The notes beneath the pieces are model-generated. The model saw nothing but the letters and a program-made list of their open reading frames with translations, did no database searches and had not been told where the DNA came from. Both the position numbers and the translations under genes were made by a program. Below, in pieces: positions 10,326 to 19,430 of a stretch of 64,000 nucleotides of DNA (position 1 is its first letter; every line of letters starts with the position of its first letter). Origin of the DNA: Thiohalomonas denitrificans (GTDB taxonomy: Bacteria; Pseudomonadota; Gammaproteobacteria; Thiohalomonadales; Thiohalomonadaceae); NCBI RefSeq assembly GCF_900102855.1, contig NZ_FMWD01000005.1:169203-233202 (forward strand), read 5' to 3'.

Positions 10326-11245
10326 TAAGCCGCGGAAACTCCCGCCTCTTCGCCGCCGAACCACTCGAGGACCTGGGGCAGGAAACGGCCGAGTTCGAGA
10401 GTCATCAAGGCGAACTGGGCATCGAACGCGGCGGCTTCATCGGGGGCATTGGCGTCGTTGAGGGCTTCCAGAACCGTGTCCTCAAAGGCAAGGCGCTTGA
10501 CCGCCAGCTCCTCATCCAGCACGCAACTGATGCGATCCTCGAATTGCAGGGCAAGCTTGGTGACCTGTTTCCCGGTCTCCAGGTGGGCGCCCACCTCTTC
10601 CGAGAGGAGATTGAGGCCCTTGACCCGGACCACCCCGCCCTGCTCGCCCGGCTCCTTGAGCTCGCATTGATCGCCCAACTCCACCCCGGTCGGCACCGGC
10701 TCGCCGGACACCCACGAAGTCATCACTACCGATGGCGAGGACTGCACCCGCGGAGGCACTGCCGGCAGCGAGCCCACCGATTTCCGCAGCAGTGAGACCA
10801 CCTCTTCGGCCTTCTTGGCGCTGGCGGCATCCACCACCAGCCAGTTCTCTTTGGGTACGAGATAGGCAAAGACGTAGCTGGAGCGGGTAAAGGCCCTGGG
10901 AAGCAGGCTTTGGACCACCTCCTCTTTCAGGGACTGCCTCTCCTTGCGCCGCACCGGACGACCCTCGGCCTCCTCGATCTCGGCCGCCTTTTCGGCCACC
11001 TCTTCCGTCACCACGGAATTGGGCAGAATTCGCTCCTCCTTGCGGACACAGATCAGCACCGCACCGGCGGCCCCGTGAGCGAGATTTTCACTCCGCCGGC
11101 CCAGTGGCGGCACCCAACCCAATGTGGAGGTTTCGAGGCTTCCGCAGGAGCGGAAAGCGTCATCCTGCAGTCGCTCGGCAAGGTCCTCCGGCGAAAGGGT
11201 AAACGGCGCATTAAGACGATAGAGACGCAGATTCTTAAACCACAT
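10325..11245 (-). CDS. rdgC: Recombination-associated protein RdgC
   Basis: 306-residue RdgC, a ring-shaped DNA-binding protein that modulates RecA. The N-terminus MWFKNLRLYRL is diagnostic. The central FTRSSYVFAYL-like and C-terminal KRLAFEDTVLEAL blocks and the Phe/Leu-rich end are also typical. ATG at 11245 preceded by GGAGG (GGAGGCCGTC); a longer in-frame ATG at 11272 is rejected. Lies between mtaB and the gsp operon, separated on both sides by repeat arrays. Confidence 0.93.
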   Translation of the reverse strand: MWFKNLRLYRLNAPFTLSPEDLAERLQDDAFRSCGSLETSTLGWVPPLGRRSENLAHGAAGAVLICVRKEERILPNSVVTEEVAEKAAEIEEAEGRPVRRKERQSLKEEVVQSLLPRAFTRSSYVFAYLVPKENWLVVDAASAKKAEEVVSLLRKSVGSLPAVPPRVQSSPSVVMTSWVSGEPVPTGVELGDQCELKEPGEQGGVVRVKGLNLLSEEVGAHLETGKQVTKLALQFEDRISCVLDEELAVKRLAFEDTVLEALNDANAPDEAAAFDAQFALMTLELGRFLPQVLEWFGGEEAGVSAA

Positions 11246-11340
11246 GACGGCCTCCGGAAAAAGGAGGCTCATTATCCACGATTCGCATCAGGGGTTCTAT
11301 GCCCGCCATTGCGAGCCGTGGCCCCCTGCTGAACAGGCCC

Positions 11341-11472
11341 CCGGTTTGAACCACGGGGAACACGGGGTGCATGGGGGAGAAAAAAACGAACCACCTGTTT
11401 TACCCCGTGATCCCCGGGTACCCCGTGGTTACCCCCTTCGGTCCTCGGTGTTCTCAGTGGTTTTTCGCAGTC
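11341..11472. repeat. Intergenic degenerate-unit array
   Basis: Inverted arms AACCACGGGGAACACGGGG and TACCCCGTGGTTACC around a purine-rich spacer (GGGGGAGAAAAAAACG), followed by a second unit type CTCGGTGTTCTCAGTGG. Located between rdgC and gspH. The rest of 11246-11340 contains no recognisable gene. Confidence 0.65.
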
Positions 11473-12041
11473 TATTCGTCTTCGAAGTCGGCCGGTCTGA
11501 TACCCGGACCGGTGAGGGTAATGGGGCCAAAGGGGCCCGCTTCCAGGTGGTGACGGGTTCCCTCCTCGTCCAGCTCTCCGAACGAGTCGGCGGGGCCGAG
11601 TTCCATTTCGAAGGGCGTCCGATCGCCGCTGGAGAGGAAGACCAGGTGGGGTTCGGGCTTTTTCGGGTCCTCTTCCACCCCCACCGGCATGCCGTCCACG
11701 CGCAACTCCATTGCCACGCCATCCGGCAATTTACGGGCGCGCAACAGTTGATCCCCCTCCACCGGTTCCCACTCCTCTTGGCCGAGTGTCAGGAAACGGT
11801 ACCCTTCCGGTGTGAGGAGCAGCCCCAACTGGCTTCCGTTGAGGATGGCCTCATCGCCCGTCAACTGCATCAGGGCGGCCAGCCTGCGTGCCTCGGTCTC
11901 GATGCGTTCCGATCGGCCGCCATCACCGATTGAAAGTGCGGCAAAACCGATGATGACCCCGATGATGACCATCACCACCATCAGTTCCAGCAGGGTGAAA
12001 CCCCGGTTTCCGGAAAGACGGCCTGGAGCCGGACGGGTCAT
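11472..12041 (-). CDS. gspH: Type II secretion pseudopilin GspH
   Basis: 189-residue minor pseudopilin of the type II secretion system. The class III leader ends SGNRG, followed by FTLLELMVVMVIIGVIIGF, which is both the prepilin peptidase site with conserved Glu5 and the membrane helix. A polar globular part follows, with the TEARRLAALMQLTGDEAILNG block characteristic of GspH. ATG at 12041, 8 bp after gspG. Last gene of the gsp run; gspI, J, K, L and M do not follow. Confidence 0.88.
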   Translation of the reverse strand: MTRPAPGRLSGNRGFTLLELMVVMVIIGVIIGFAALSIGDGGRSERIETEARRLAALMQLTGDEAILNGSQLGLLLTPEGYRFLTLGQEEWEPVEGDQLLRARKLPDGVAMELRVDGMPVGVEEDPKKPEPHLVFLSSGDRTPFEMELGPADSFGELDEEGTRHHLEAGPFGPITLTGPGIRPADFEDE

Positions 12042-12048
12042 GGTGGTT

Positions 12049-12501
12049 CTAATCGAGGTTCCAGTTCCCGACGTCGGCATCCACACCTTCACCACCCTCG
12101 CGCTCGTCGGCACCCAGGGTGTAGATGTCGATATCACCATTGCGCCCCGGGCTGAGATAGCGGTAATCGTTGCCCCAAGGGTCCTTGGGAAGGCGATCCA
12201 TGTAGCCGCCATTTTTCCAATTACGCGGTTCCGGAGAGCCGCCGGGTTTGCTGACCAGAGCATCGAGTCCCTGATCGGTACTCGGATAACGGAAGTTGTC
12301 CAGCTTATAGAGGTTCAGGGCGCTCTCCAGAGCCCGAATATCCTGTTTGGCCTTGGTGATTCGCGCGGCATCCGGACGATCCATCACCTTGGGCACGACA
12401 ATGGCAGCGAGGATGCCGAGAATCACCACAACGACCATCACCTCGATGAGCGTGAAACCGCGCTGGATCGCTCGACCCAATCGACGCTGTTCAATCTTCA
12501 T
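12049..12501 (-). CDS. gspG: Type II secretion major pseudopilin GspG
   Basis: 150-residue major pseudopilin. Leader RAIQRG then FTLIEVMVVVVILGILAAIVVPKVM. The GspG-specific blocks ALNLYKLDNFRYPSTDQGL and DPWGNDYRYLSPG (calcium-site loop region) are present. ATG at 12501 has a good AAAGGAAAG ribosome site; the upstream ATG at 12528 is not needed. Between gspF and gspH. Confidence 0.95.
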   Translation of the reverse strand: MKIEQRRLGRAIQRGFTLIEVMVVVVILGILAAIVVPKVMDRPDAARITKAKQDIRALESALNLYKLDNFRYPSTDQGLDALVSKPGGSPEPRNWKNGGYMDRLPKDPWGNDYRYLSPGRNGDIDIYTLGADEREGGEGVDADVGNWNLD

Positions 12502-12530
12502 ATTCTTTCCTTTCTCTAACCGAAACATTG

Positions 12531-12657
12531 ATTAACCGCAAAGGGCGCAAAGAACAAAGGCTTGTAACCACAGAGGGCACTGAGTACCTTTATACAGAGG
12601 ATGTCTCCGGGTGCTCTGTGATCCCGCTCTCGGTGGAGCTCAGTGGTTCGCTCAATA
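12531..12657. repeat. Intergenic degenerate-unit array inside the gsp operon
   Basis: Units AACCGCAAAGGGCGCAAAG, then AACCACAGAGGGCACTGAG, and on the far side CTCTGTGATCCCGCTCTCGGTGG. Lies between gspG and gspF. No terminator or start site is evident in it. Confidence 0.6.
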
Positions 12658-12658
12658 G

Positions 12659-13870
12659 CTACATTACCAGCTGGTTCAACTCCAGGATCGGGACCAGAAT
12701 CGCCAGCACGATGATCAGTACCACGCCGCCCATCGCCAGCAGCAGGACCGGCTCGAACACCCCCATCAGGACGGCGACGAGCGTTTCAATCTCCCGCTCC
12801 TGATTATCCGCTGCCCGCTCGAGCATCTCCTCGAGACGGCCGCTGCTCTCGCCACTGGCGATCAGGTGCAGGGTCAGGGGCGGAAACAGCCCGCTGCTTT
12901 CCAGCGCCCGGCTGATACTACTGCCCTCGCGAACCCGCTCCGAGGCCTTGTCCACTGCCGCGCGCATGGGGATATTCGACAGCACCTGCGCAGAGATACG
13001 CATCCCCTCGAGTACCGGAACGCCGCTGGCAGCCAGGATACTGAAGGTGCGCGCAAAACGACCGGTGTTCAAGCCCCGCACCAGCCGGTGGGACAAAGGG
13101 GCTCGCAACAGCATTTGATGAACGCGGTAACGGAACCCGGGTCGTTTCAGCAGGCGCCAGAAGGCGAAGCCGATCATGCCTCCCGCCACAAGCAGCAGCA
13201 CGCCGTTGTCGATCAGAAAGTCGCTGACGGCGATCAGGGCCGTGGTGAGCCAGGGAAGTTCACGTCCGACGTTTTCGAACACCTGCACCACCTGTGGCAC
13301 GACGTAGGTCAATAAAAGACCTACCACCGCCAGCGCCACGAACGTCAGCAGCGTCGGGTAGAGCAGCGCCAGCGTCATCTTCTGGCGCATCTGCTGACGT
13401 TTTTCGGTGTAATCGGCCAACCGTTCCAGCACCACGTCCAGATGCCCCGACTGTTCACCGGCAGCCACCGTCGCGCGATAGAGTTCCGGAAAAACGGAGG
13501 GAAAATCGGCCAGCCCATCAGCCAGCGAGCGTCCCTCCAGGACCCGCGAACGAACCCCCATCATGAGGCTCTTCAAGCGCGGCTTTTCGGTCTGCTCTCC
13601 GACCGTGGTCAATGCCTCCTCGAGCGGAAGGCCCGAGCGTACCAGGGTAGCGAGTTGGCGGGTAACCACGGCGAGATCCGTGGCGCTGACGCCACCACGC
13701 AGAACCGGCCCACGTTTCTTGCCCTCCTGCCGAACCACCTCGTCCAGATTCAGCGGGATCATCCCCTGCTCGCGTAGCGCCTGGCGCACCTGACGGGCCG
13801 TATCGCCCTCCAGTACACCCTTGCGCTGGCGGCCGCCCGCATCCAGAGCGGTATATTCGTAGGCACCCAT
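12659..13870 (-). CDS. gspF: Type II secretion inner-membrane protein GspF
   Basis: 403-residue polytopic platform protein. Two GspF domains (about residues 70-190 and 270-395), each ending in hydrophobic helices: LLYPTLLTFVALAVVGLLL near 170-188, VLLLVAGGMIGFAFW near 220, and VLLLAMGGVVLIIVLAILVP near the C-terminus. It anchors the assembly ATPase GspE to pseudopilus assembly. The start MGAYEYTALDAGGRQRKG is typical. Confidence 0.95.
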   Translation of the reverse strand: MGAYEYTALDAGGRQRKGVLEGDTARQVRQALREQGMIPLNLDEVVRQEGKKRGPVLRGGVSATDLAVVTRQLATLVRSGLPLEEALTTVGEQTEKPRLKSLMMGVRSRVLEGRSLADGLADFPSVFPELYRATVAAGEQSGHLDVVLERLADYTEKRQQMRQKMTLALLYPTLLTFVALAVVGLLLTYVVPQVVQVFENVGRELPWLTTALIAVSDFLIDNGVLLLVAGGMIGFAFWRLLKRPGFRYRVHQMLLRAPLSHRLVRGLNTGRFARTFSILAASGVPVLEGMRISAQVLSNIPMRAAVDKASERVREGSSISRALESSGLFPPLTLHLIASGESSGRLEEMLERAADNQEREIETLVAVLMGVFEPVLLLAMGGVVLIIVLAILVPILELNQLVM

Positions 13871-14090
13871 TAGATCAGTGGCGAGTGGCTAGTGGCGAGT
13901 GGCGAGGAAGTTCGCCGTACTGGTACGCCCGGCTCGTTCCCGAATCCCCGGCATAAAAAAAGACACCCAATAAACAAGAGGTTTTCTCTCGTATATCCAA
14001 TATTGAACTCCACACTCTGCACACCCACTCCGCCCCTAAACCTATCCACTAGCCACTCGCCACTCGCCACTCGCCACTAGCCACTATCAT
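13871..14090. repeat. Long inverted repeat of TAGTGGCGAG units
   Basis: Left arm at about 13876-13907 (AGTGGCGAGTGGCTAGTGG and on), right arm at about 14047-14089 (its complement, ACTAGCCACTCGCCACTCG and on). About 140 nt of AT-richer spacer separates them. The right arm reaches into gspE: the last residues DSG and the TAG are encoded by the repeat. The left arm ends a few bases upstream of the gspF ATG. Confidence 0.75.
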
Positions 14091-15606
14091 GAGTCACCCG
14101 CAGCACCTCTTCGAGGGCGGTATCGCCGGCGAGGACCCGACGCATGCCGTCGTCGCGTATGGCTGGCGTATGTCGGCGGGCGCTGGACTCCAGCTCCTGC
14201 TCGCTCGCCCCATCGTGAACCATGGAACGCATGCTGTCGTCGAGAATCACCAGTTCATAGATGCCGGTCCGACCCCGATAGCCTGTCTCGTTGCACTCCG
14301 AACAGCCGACGGGCGAATAGAGGGTGGGTGACTCGTCCTCGTTGAATCCCAGCAGCCGGGCCTCGGCGGCATCGGCCTGATAGGGGCGTTTGCAGTGGGG
14401 ACAGAGCGTGCGCACCAGCCGCTGGGAAAGTACCCCGAGCAGACTGGAAGAGAGCAGAAACGGCTCCACGCCCATGTCCCGCAATCGAGTCACGGCGCCC
14501 ACGGCCGTATTCGTGTGCAAGGTGGAAAGCACCAGATGCCCGGTCAGGGAGGCCTGCACCGCAATCTGGACGGTATCCAGGTCGCGAATTTCACCCACCA
14601 TCACCACGTCGGGGTCCTGCCGGAGAATGGCTCGCAGACCGCGTGCGAAGGTCATGTCGACCTTGCTGTTGACCTGGGTCTGACCAATCCCCTCGAGGTA
14701 ATACTCGATGGGGTCCTCGACTGTCATGATATTACGGCTCTTGTCATTGAGCCGAGTGAGTGCCGCATAGAGGGTGGTGGTCTTGCCCGAACCGGTCGGC
14801 CCTGTCACCAGCAGAATGCCGTGAGGTTGATGGATGATGTGGTCAATTTCCTTCATCACTTCCGGATCCATACCCAAGTGGGTCAGATCCAGGCGCCCCG
14901 CCTGCTTGTCGAGCAGGCGCAAGACCACGCGCTCGCCATGGCCGGACGGCAGTGTCGATACGCGGACATCGACCGGTCGACCGGCGACACGCAGGGAGAT
15001 GCGGCCATCCTGGGGGAGGCGTTTCTCCGCAATGTCCAGCTTGGCCATGACCTTGATGCGCGAGACCAGCAGGGGCGCCATCTTGCGCTGGGGCCGCAGC
15101 ACCTCGCGCAGCACGCCATCGACCCGGAAGCGCACCGCCAGATGCTGTTCAAAAGGCTCGATGTGGATGTCCGAAGCACCTTCGCGAATGGCTTCTGTGA
15201 GCAGGGCGTTGATGAGGCGGATAATCGGGGCATCATCCTCACTCTCCATCAGGTCTTCCGGTTCCGGAAGGCTCTGTGCCAGATGCTCCAGGTCAAGTTC
15301 ATCACCGAGTTCACCCATGGCCTGCATGGCGCCATGGGGACCATTCTCATAGGTCCGCTGGAGCAGCGACTCGAACGCTTCTGCCGGTACCTTTTCCCAG
15401 CTCAGGGGCCGACCAAGGAAACGCCGCACCTCGGCCATCGCCTGCAGGTCAAGCCCGGGCCGGTAGAGCACTTTCAGCCCGGCTTCGTCCTCATCGGCCA
15501 CGACCACCCCGAACCGCTTGGCAAAGGCGAACGGAAGCCGCCCGGAACCGTGCTCTTCCGGTTCCGGCTCCTGGAGCTCCTGCATGACCTGTTCAGGTGT
15601 TGCCAT
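14077..15606 (-). CDS. gspE: Type II secretion ATPase GspE
   Basis: 509-residue assembly ATPase. Walker [11 protein letters not shown] is near residue 268, with the Asp box ([19 protein letters not shown]), Walker B ([14 protein letters not shown]) and His box ([15 protein letters not shown]). The C-terminal tetra-cysteine zinc motif is CPHC...CSEC. The N1E-type domain (residues 1-130) is present. The start overlaps the gspD stop by 14 bp, so translation is probably coupled. The C-terminus runs into the tandem repeat at 14077-14089. Confidence 0.96.
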   Translation of the reverse strand: MATPEQVMQELQEPEPEEHGSGRLPFAFAKRFGVVVADEDEAGLKVLYRPGLDLQAMAEVRRFLGRPLSWEKVPAEAFESLLQRTYENGPHGAMQAMGELGDELDLEHLAQSLPEPEDLMESEDDAPIIRLINALLTEAIREGASDIHIEPFEQHLAVRFRVDGVLREVLRPQRKMAPLLVSRIKVMAKLDIAEKRLPQDGRISLRVAGRPVDVRVSTLPSGHGERVVLRLLDKQAGRLDLTHLGMDPEVMKEIDHIIHQPHGILLVTGPTGSGKTTTLYAALTRLNDKSRNIMTVEDPIEYYLEGIGQTQVNSKVDMTFARGLRAILRQDPDVVMVGEIRDLDTVQIAVQASLTGHLVLSTLHTNTAVGAVTRLRDMGVEPFLLSSSLLGVLSQRLVRTLCPHCKRPYQADAAEARLLGFNEDESPTLYSPVGCSECNETGYRGRTGIYELVILDDSMRSMVHDGASEQELESSARRHTPAIRDDGMRRVLAGDTALEEVLRVTHDSG

Positions 15607-17635
15607 CGATCTTCAAATTCTCATCGGGGGGCCGCAATTCAGAACGAGGGCCCTCTTTCCAGACTTCAAAGGGCGGCGGGAGTTCCATGAAATCTTCATA
15701 CTCGGGCAGCAGCGGGGAAGCCTCGTCCGCCATCAGCGAAAGACCTGCCTCGCGAACATCCTGTTGCCTGTCCCGAATAAAGGTGTACTTGGCATTGGCA
15801 ATGGCCGCGTTCTGCTCTTCGGTCCGTAGGATAACCGGGCGCAGGAAAATCATCAGATTACGTTTGACCTTTGTGGTGGATTCATACTTGAATAGCCATC
15901 CGAGCCCGGGAATATCCCCGAGCCCCGGCACCTTGTCCTTGCCGACATCCAACTGTTCATCCACCAGCCCTCCGAGGACCACCACCTGACCGTCATCGAC
16001 CATGACGGTGGTTTTCAACGAGCGCTTGTCGGTGATCAGATCCGTCGCACCCGTAGCGGTGGAGACGCTGGAGACCTCCTGGGACAACTCCAGCCTCACC
16101 GCGTTACCTTCGTTGATCTGCGGCTTCACGCTCAGTGTCAGGCCCACATCCTCGCGTTCGATGGTCTGGAACGGATCGGTTGAATCACCGCCGGTCGAAG
16201 TATAGGAGCCGGTCACGAAGGGAACATTCTGACCCACCACGATCTCGGCCTCCTCGTTGTCGAGGGTGACGAGCGTCGGCGTGGAGAGGATGTTGGCGTT
16301 GGTATTGGAGGTGATCGCATGCAGCAAAGCGCCCCCGCGCGAGCCGTCCGAGGCCGTATCCCCTACAGCTGCCAGCAACCCCGGGGGGCTGGGAACGCCC
16401 CCGGCAGCCGCGGTCCCGGCGACACTGCTCAGGGAGGCATTCCCCGCGCTGGGGAAATTGACGAGTCCCACCGGGCCGTTATCCGGCGAACCGTCGTAGG
16501 CCCACTGAATGCCGAGCCGTTTCTGATCATCCGTACGGATCTCGGCGATGACCGCTTCCACGTAAACCTGCGCCCGCCGAATATCCAGGCGGGCAATGAC
16601 CGATTTCAGTGAACGCATCACATCGGGTGTCGCATTAATCACGACGGCGTTGGTCTGTTCGTGGGCGCGGATGGTGACCTCCTGTTCCCCGGCGTTCTGG
16701 GCCTCTCCACCGGCTGGACCCAGAGTGGCACTAATACCTTCCAGAACGGTCGTCACCTCCGCTGCATTGGCATAACGCAGGTAGATCACCTCCGTATTTC
16801 CACCGGCATCCATAGGCGTATCCAGGTGGCTGATAATTGCCCGCAACTGCAACCGGTTGGCGGCGCCGGAGATGATGATGCTGTTGGTCCGTTCATCCGC
16901 CACGAAGCTCGTCGCGCCACCGGCCTGTTTGTCCGCCCCTTGCTGCAGTGAAGTCAGCACCCGTGCCACTTCACTTGCTGATGCATGCTCCAGACGAACC
17001 ATCTCCAGTTCGCCATCGCTGGAGCGGTCCACCCGCTTGATGATCTCCACCAGACGCTGGAGGTTGGCCGCTCCGGCCGAGGCGACGAGCACATTGGCCG
17101 AGGGCATTGCCGCGAGATGCCCCTGCTGCGGCAGAAGCGGCCGCAAAATAGGCACCAGCTGGGCGGCTGCGACATTCTCCACCTTAATGACCCGGGTCAC
17201 GTACTGATCGCCCATCCCGGGCTGCCCGGGTGTCACCGTGGGTATGGAATCCTGTTTGGCGTTCGCCTCGGGCACGATCTTGATAACACCGTCAGAGGGC
17301 ACTGCCGCAAAGCCATGCACGTTGAGAATTGAGAGGAAGACCTCATAAATCTCGTCGGCACTCATAGGCTCGGAGGAAATTACAGTGATTTTCCCCTTCA
17401 CCCGGGGGTCGACGATGAAATTCCTTCCGGTCATCTTCGACACCGTTTCGATGACCGAACCGATGTCCGCTTCCTTGAGATTAAGCGTGAGCTGTTCACC
17501 CCGCACAGGCAGGGCGACGATCAACATCAAAACCGCGATCAGGCCCCAGAAACCCTGGAAAGCCCTGTGGCGCCCCGACGCCGCGGCAACATTATTCGAT
17601 AATCGCATTCTGTTTTCTTCTTTTCGGTTATCCAT
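15593..17635 (-). CDS. gspD: Type II secretion secretin GspD
   Basis: 680-residue outer-membrane secretin. Long signal peptide (hydrophobic stretch [16 protein letters not shown]), N0 domain beginning [24 protein letters not shown], then three repeated N1-N3 domains ([52 protein letters not shown]). The secretin core has [10 protein letters not shown] and [15 protein letters not shown], and [21 protein letters not shown] in the closing part. A second in-frame ATG at 17608 (MRLSNN) is an alternative start. Confidence 0.95.
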   Translation of the reverse strand: MDNRKEENRMRLSNNVAAASGRHRAFQGFWGLIAVLMLIVALPVRGEQLTLNLKEADIGSVIETVSKMTGRNFIVDPRVKGKITVISSEPMSADEIYEVFLSILNVHGFAAVPSDGVIKIVPEANAKQDSIPTVTPGQPGMGDQYVTRVIKVENVAAAQLVPILRPLLPQQGHLAAMPSANVLVASAGAANLQRLVEIIKRVDRSSDGELEMVRLEHASASEVARVLTSLQQGADKQAGGATSFVADERTNSIIISGAANRLQLRAIISHLDTPMDAGGNTEVIYLRYANAAEVTTVLEGISATLGPAGGEAQNAGEQEVTIRAHEQTNAVVINATPDVMRSLKSVIARLDIRRAQVYVEAVIAEIRTDDQKRLGIQWAYDGSPDNGPVGLVNFPSAGNASLSSVAGTAAAGGVPSPPGLLAAVGDTASDGSRGGALLHAITSNTNANILSTPTLVTLDNEEAEIVVGQNVPFVTGSYTSTGGDSTDPFQTIEREDVGLTLSVKPQINEGNAVRLELSQEVSSVSTATGATDLITDKRSLKTTVMVDDGQVVVLGGLVDEQLDVGKDKVPGLGDIPGLGWLFKYESTTKVKRNLMIFLRPVILRTEEQNAAIANAKYTFIRDRQQDVREAGLSLMADEASPLLPEYEDFMELPPPFEVWKEGPRSELRPPDENLKIDGNT

Positions 17636-17647
17636 TCAGCCGATTCG

Positions 17648-18619
17648 TCACTCGACGCTCAGCACGATATGCTGCTGTCTGCCTCCCCGTTCCACTACCA
17701 GATTTAACTGGCTGGCGGAAGTCAGTTGCTTGAAGACCTCCTGAGTCCGGGCGGGATCATCAAGCCCCATCCCGTTGATCCCGGTGACGACATCGCCGGA
17801 CCGCAATCCTGCCTTGCGAAACAGTTCCCGATCCTTTCCGGGGCTTACCCGATAGCCCTTCAGCCGTCCGTTTTCGCTGACCGGCCGCATTTTCACCAAA
17901 TCGAATGCGGAAGTCGGGTTTGCCAGGATCTTTTCGCGATAACTACGCAACTCCGGCAATTGCCGGACCCCGGAAGCGGCCCCGCCAGTCCCGGACACTT
18001 CGTCCAGCGAGATTCCGGACTCGGATGCCTTCGGCAATTTCAAGGTCTCAAACCGCCCTCCCCGAGCAAGAATGACCCGATCGGCATGGACTTCTTTCAA
18101 CTGTGCCCCGCCTGGCAACTGATCACCATTCAGGTAGAACCTTTCGTTCCCCTGTGAATCGGCAATAATTGCCGCCCCGTCCTCCGGCCGGTCGGCGGTA
18201 AACAGCCCCCTCAGGATCAGATTCAGACGGGTTTCCGGCGCATCGATGGGAACCGCCGCCACCGGTTGGTGCTGACTGGAAGGCTGGCCGAAAAGATGCA
18301 GGTCGGCAACATCCTCCAGACCGGATGCTGTGGAGGATGCCTCTGCGGACGCACCACTCCTGATCACCGAACTTTCCGGCAACACCGGATCGGGGATCAG
18401 GCGCCATGTGCCCTGCGCAAGGGCATAGGCCAACAGGATCACCAGTACGCCGGTAACCCAGGGAATTAACCGCTCCTGGGACGGTACTGTAACGGCAAAC
18501 GACGCCACTGCTTGACACCCCGCTTGAAATACATTGACTGGACACACCCTGGTTGGATACCTCACGGACCGATTATATCCGTAGCGGGATTCCCCGCTTG
18601 CTGCAGTCGGGATGCCCAT
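17648..18619 (-). CDS. gspC: Type II secretion protein GspC
   Basis: Inner-membrane link to the secretin. One membrane helix (PWVTGVLVILLAYALAQGTW), a homology region (LNLILRGLFTADRPEDGAAII...NGDQLPGGAQLKEVHADRVIL) and a C-terminal PDZ-like domain (GYRVSPGKDRELFRKAGLRSGDVVTGINGMGLDDP). The start is uncertain: GTG 18622 and ATG 18619 give about 50 residues ahead of the helix with an AAAGAGG 12 bp upstream, while an internal GTG nearer the helix would also make sense. First gene of the gsp run; 12 bp to gspD. Confidence 0.9.
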   Translation of the reverse strand: MGIPTAASGESRYGYNRSVRYPTRVCPVNVFQAGCQAVASFAVTVPSQERLIPWVTGVLVILLAYALAQGTWRLIPDPVLPESSVIRSGASAEASSTASGLEDVADLHLFGQPSSQHQPVAAVPIDAPETRLNLILRGLFTADRPEDGAAIIADSQGNERFYLNGDQLPGGAQLKEVHADRVILARGGRFETLKLPKASESGISLDEVSGTGGAASGVRQLPELRSYREKILANPTSAFDLVKMRPVSENGRLKGYRVSPGKDRELFRKAGLRSGDVVTGINGMGLDDPARTQEVFKQLTSASQLNLVVERGGRQQHIVLSVE

Positions 18620-18759
18620 CACGTATTCGAACCTCTTTAAGAATTGTACGCAACCCGCTCAATGAATTCATGTAGCCGGTGATCTATGCTTTTCTGTACC
18701 GTCTACGGACGGAGTGTTTTAAGGACAGGGAACGTAACCAACCGGGACAGGGAAGCTCT

Positions 18760-19413
18760 ATGGCAACGGCTAGCCGTGTATTGCTGGTGGAAGACCACGC
18801 GATTTTGCGTGAAGGATTGCGGGCACTGCTGGCTAACGAGCCCGACCTCAAGGTCATCGGCGAGGCGGCAAATGGCCGTGAAGCCTTGCTGCAAGCGACT
18901 GAAACCAAACCGAATCTGGTCCTGATGGATCTCTCCATGCCCGGCACCAACGGTACGGAGGCGATTCAGGACATCAAAAAGCGCCATCCCGTGGTCAAGG
19001 TCCTGGTACTCACCATCCACAAGACCGAGGAGTATATTCGGGCTTCGCTGCGCGCCGGGGCCGACGGCTATATCCTCAAGGACGATTCGCACATCGAACT
19101 GCTTGTGGCGATTCGCAGCATTTTGAATGGGAAAACCTACTTAAGCCCGGCTATCTGCCAGAATGTGGTCACCGAATATCTGGGCAATAACTCTCTGAAC
19201 CGTACACCCGCTTCGTGGGAGACACTCACGCGACGCGAGCGCGAAGTCATCAAACTGATTGCTGAAGGCTCACGCAACCGCGAGATTGCGACTTACCTCT
19301 CGCTGAGTGAAAAAACCGTGGAGAAGCACCGTTCGAATCTAATGAAGAAGCTGAATGTGCACAGCGCCTCACAACTCACCGCCTACGCCATAAACAATGG
19401 GCTTGCCCATTGA
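18760..19413 (+). CDS. NarL/FixJ-family response regulator
   Basis: 217-residue regulator. Receiver domain with the acidic pair in VEDH, phospho-acceptor Asp in VLMDLSMPG, Thr in VLTIHKTEEY and Lys in YILKDD. Then a LuxR-type helix-turn-helix (LTRREREVIKLIAEGSRNREIATYLSLSEKTVEKHRSNLMKKL). ATG at 18760 preceded by AGGGAAG. Divergent from gspC and convergent with a histidine kinase of matching class (ends 18 bp apart). The target is unknown; the divergent gsp operon is an obvious candidate but this is inference. Confidence 0.9.
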   Translation: MATASRVLLVEDHAILREGLRALLANEPDLKVIGEAANGREALLQATETKPNLVLMDLSMPGTNGTEAIQDIKKRHPVVKVLVLTIHKTEEYIRASLRAGADGYILKDDSHIELLVAIRSILNGKTYLSPAICQNVVTEYLGNNSLNRTPASWETLTRREREVIKLIAEGSRNREIATYLSLSEKTVEKHRSNLMKKLNVHSASQLTAYAINNGLAH

Positions 19414-19430
19414 AATGCCAAACCGCTGAT

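Noticed and set aside
13871-14090. Tandem TAGTGGCGAG units considered as a CRISPR-like array
   Set aside because: Units are directly adjacent without unique spacers and occur as inverted arms.
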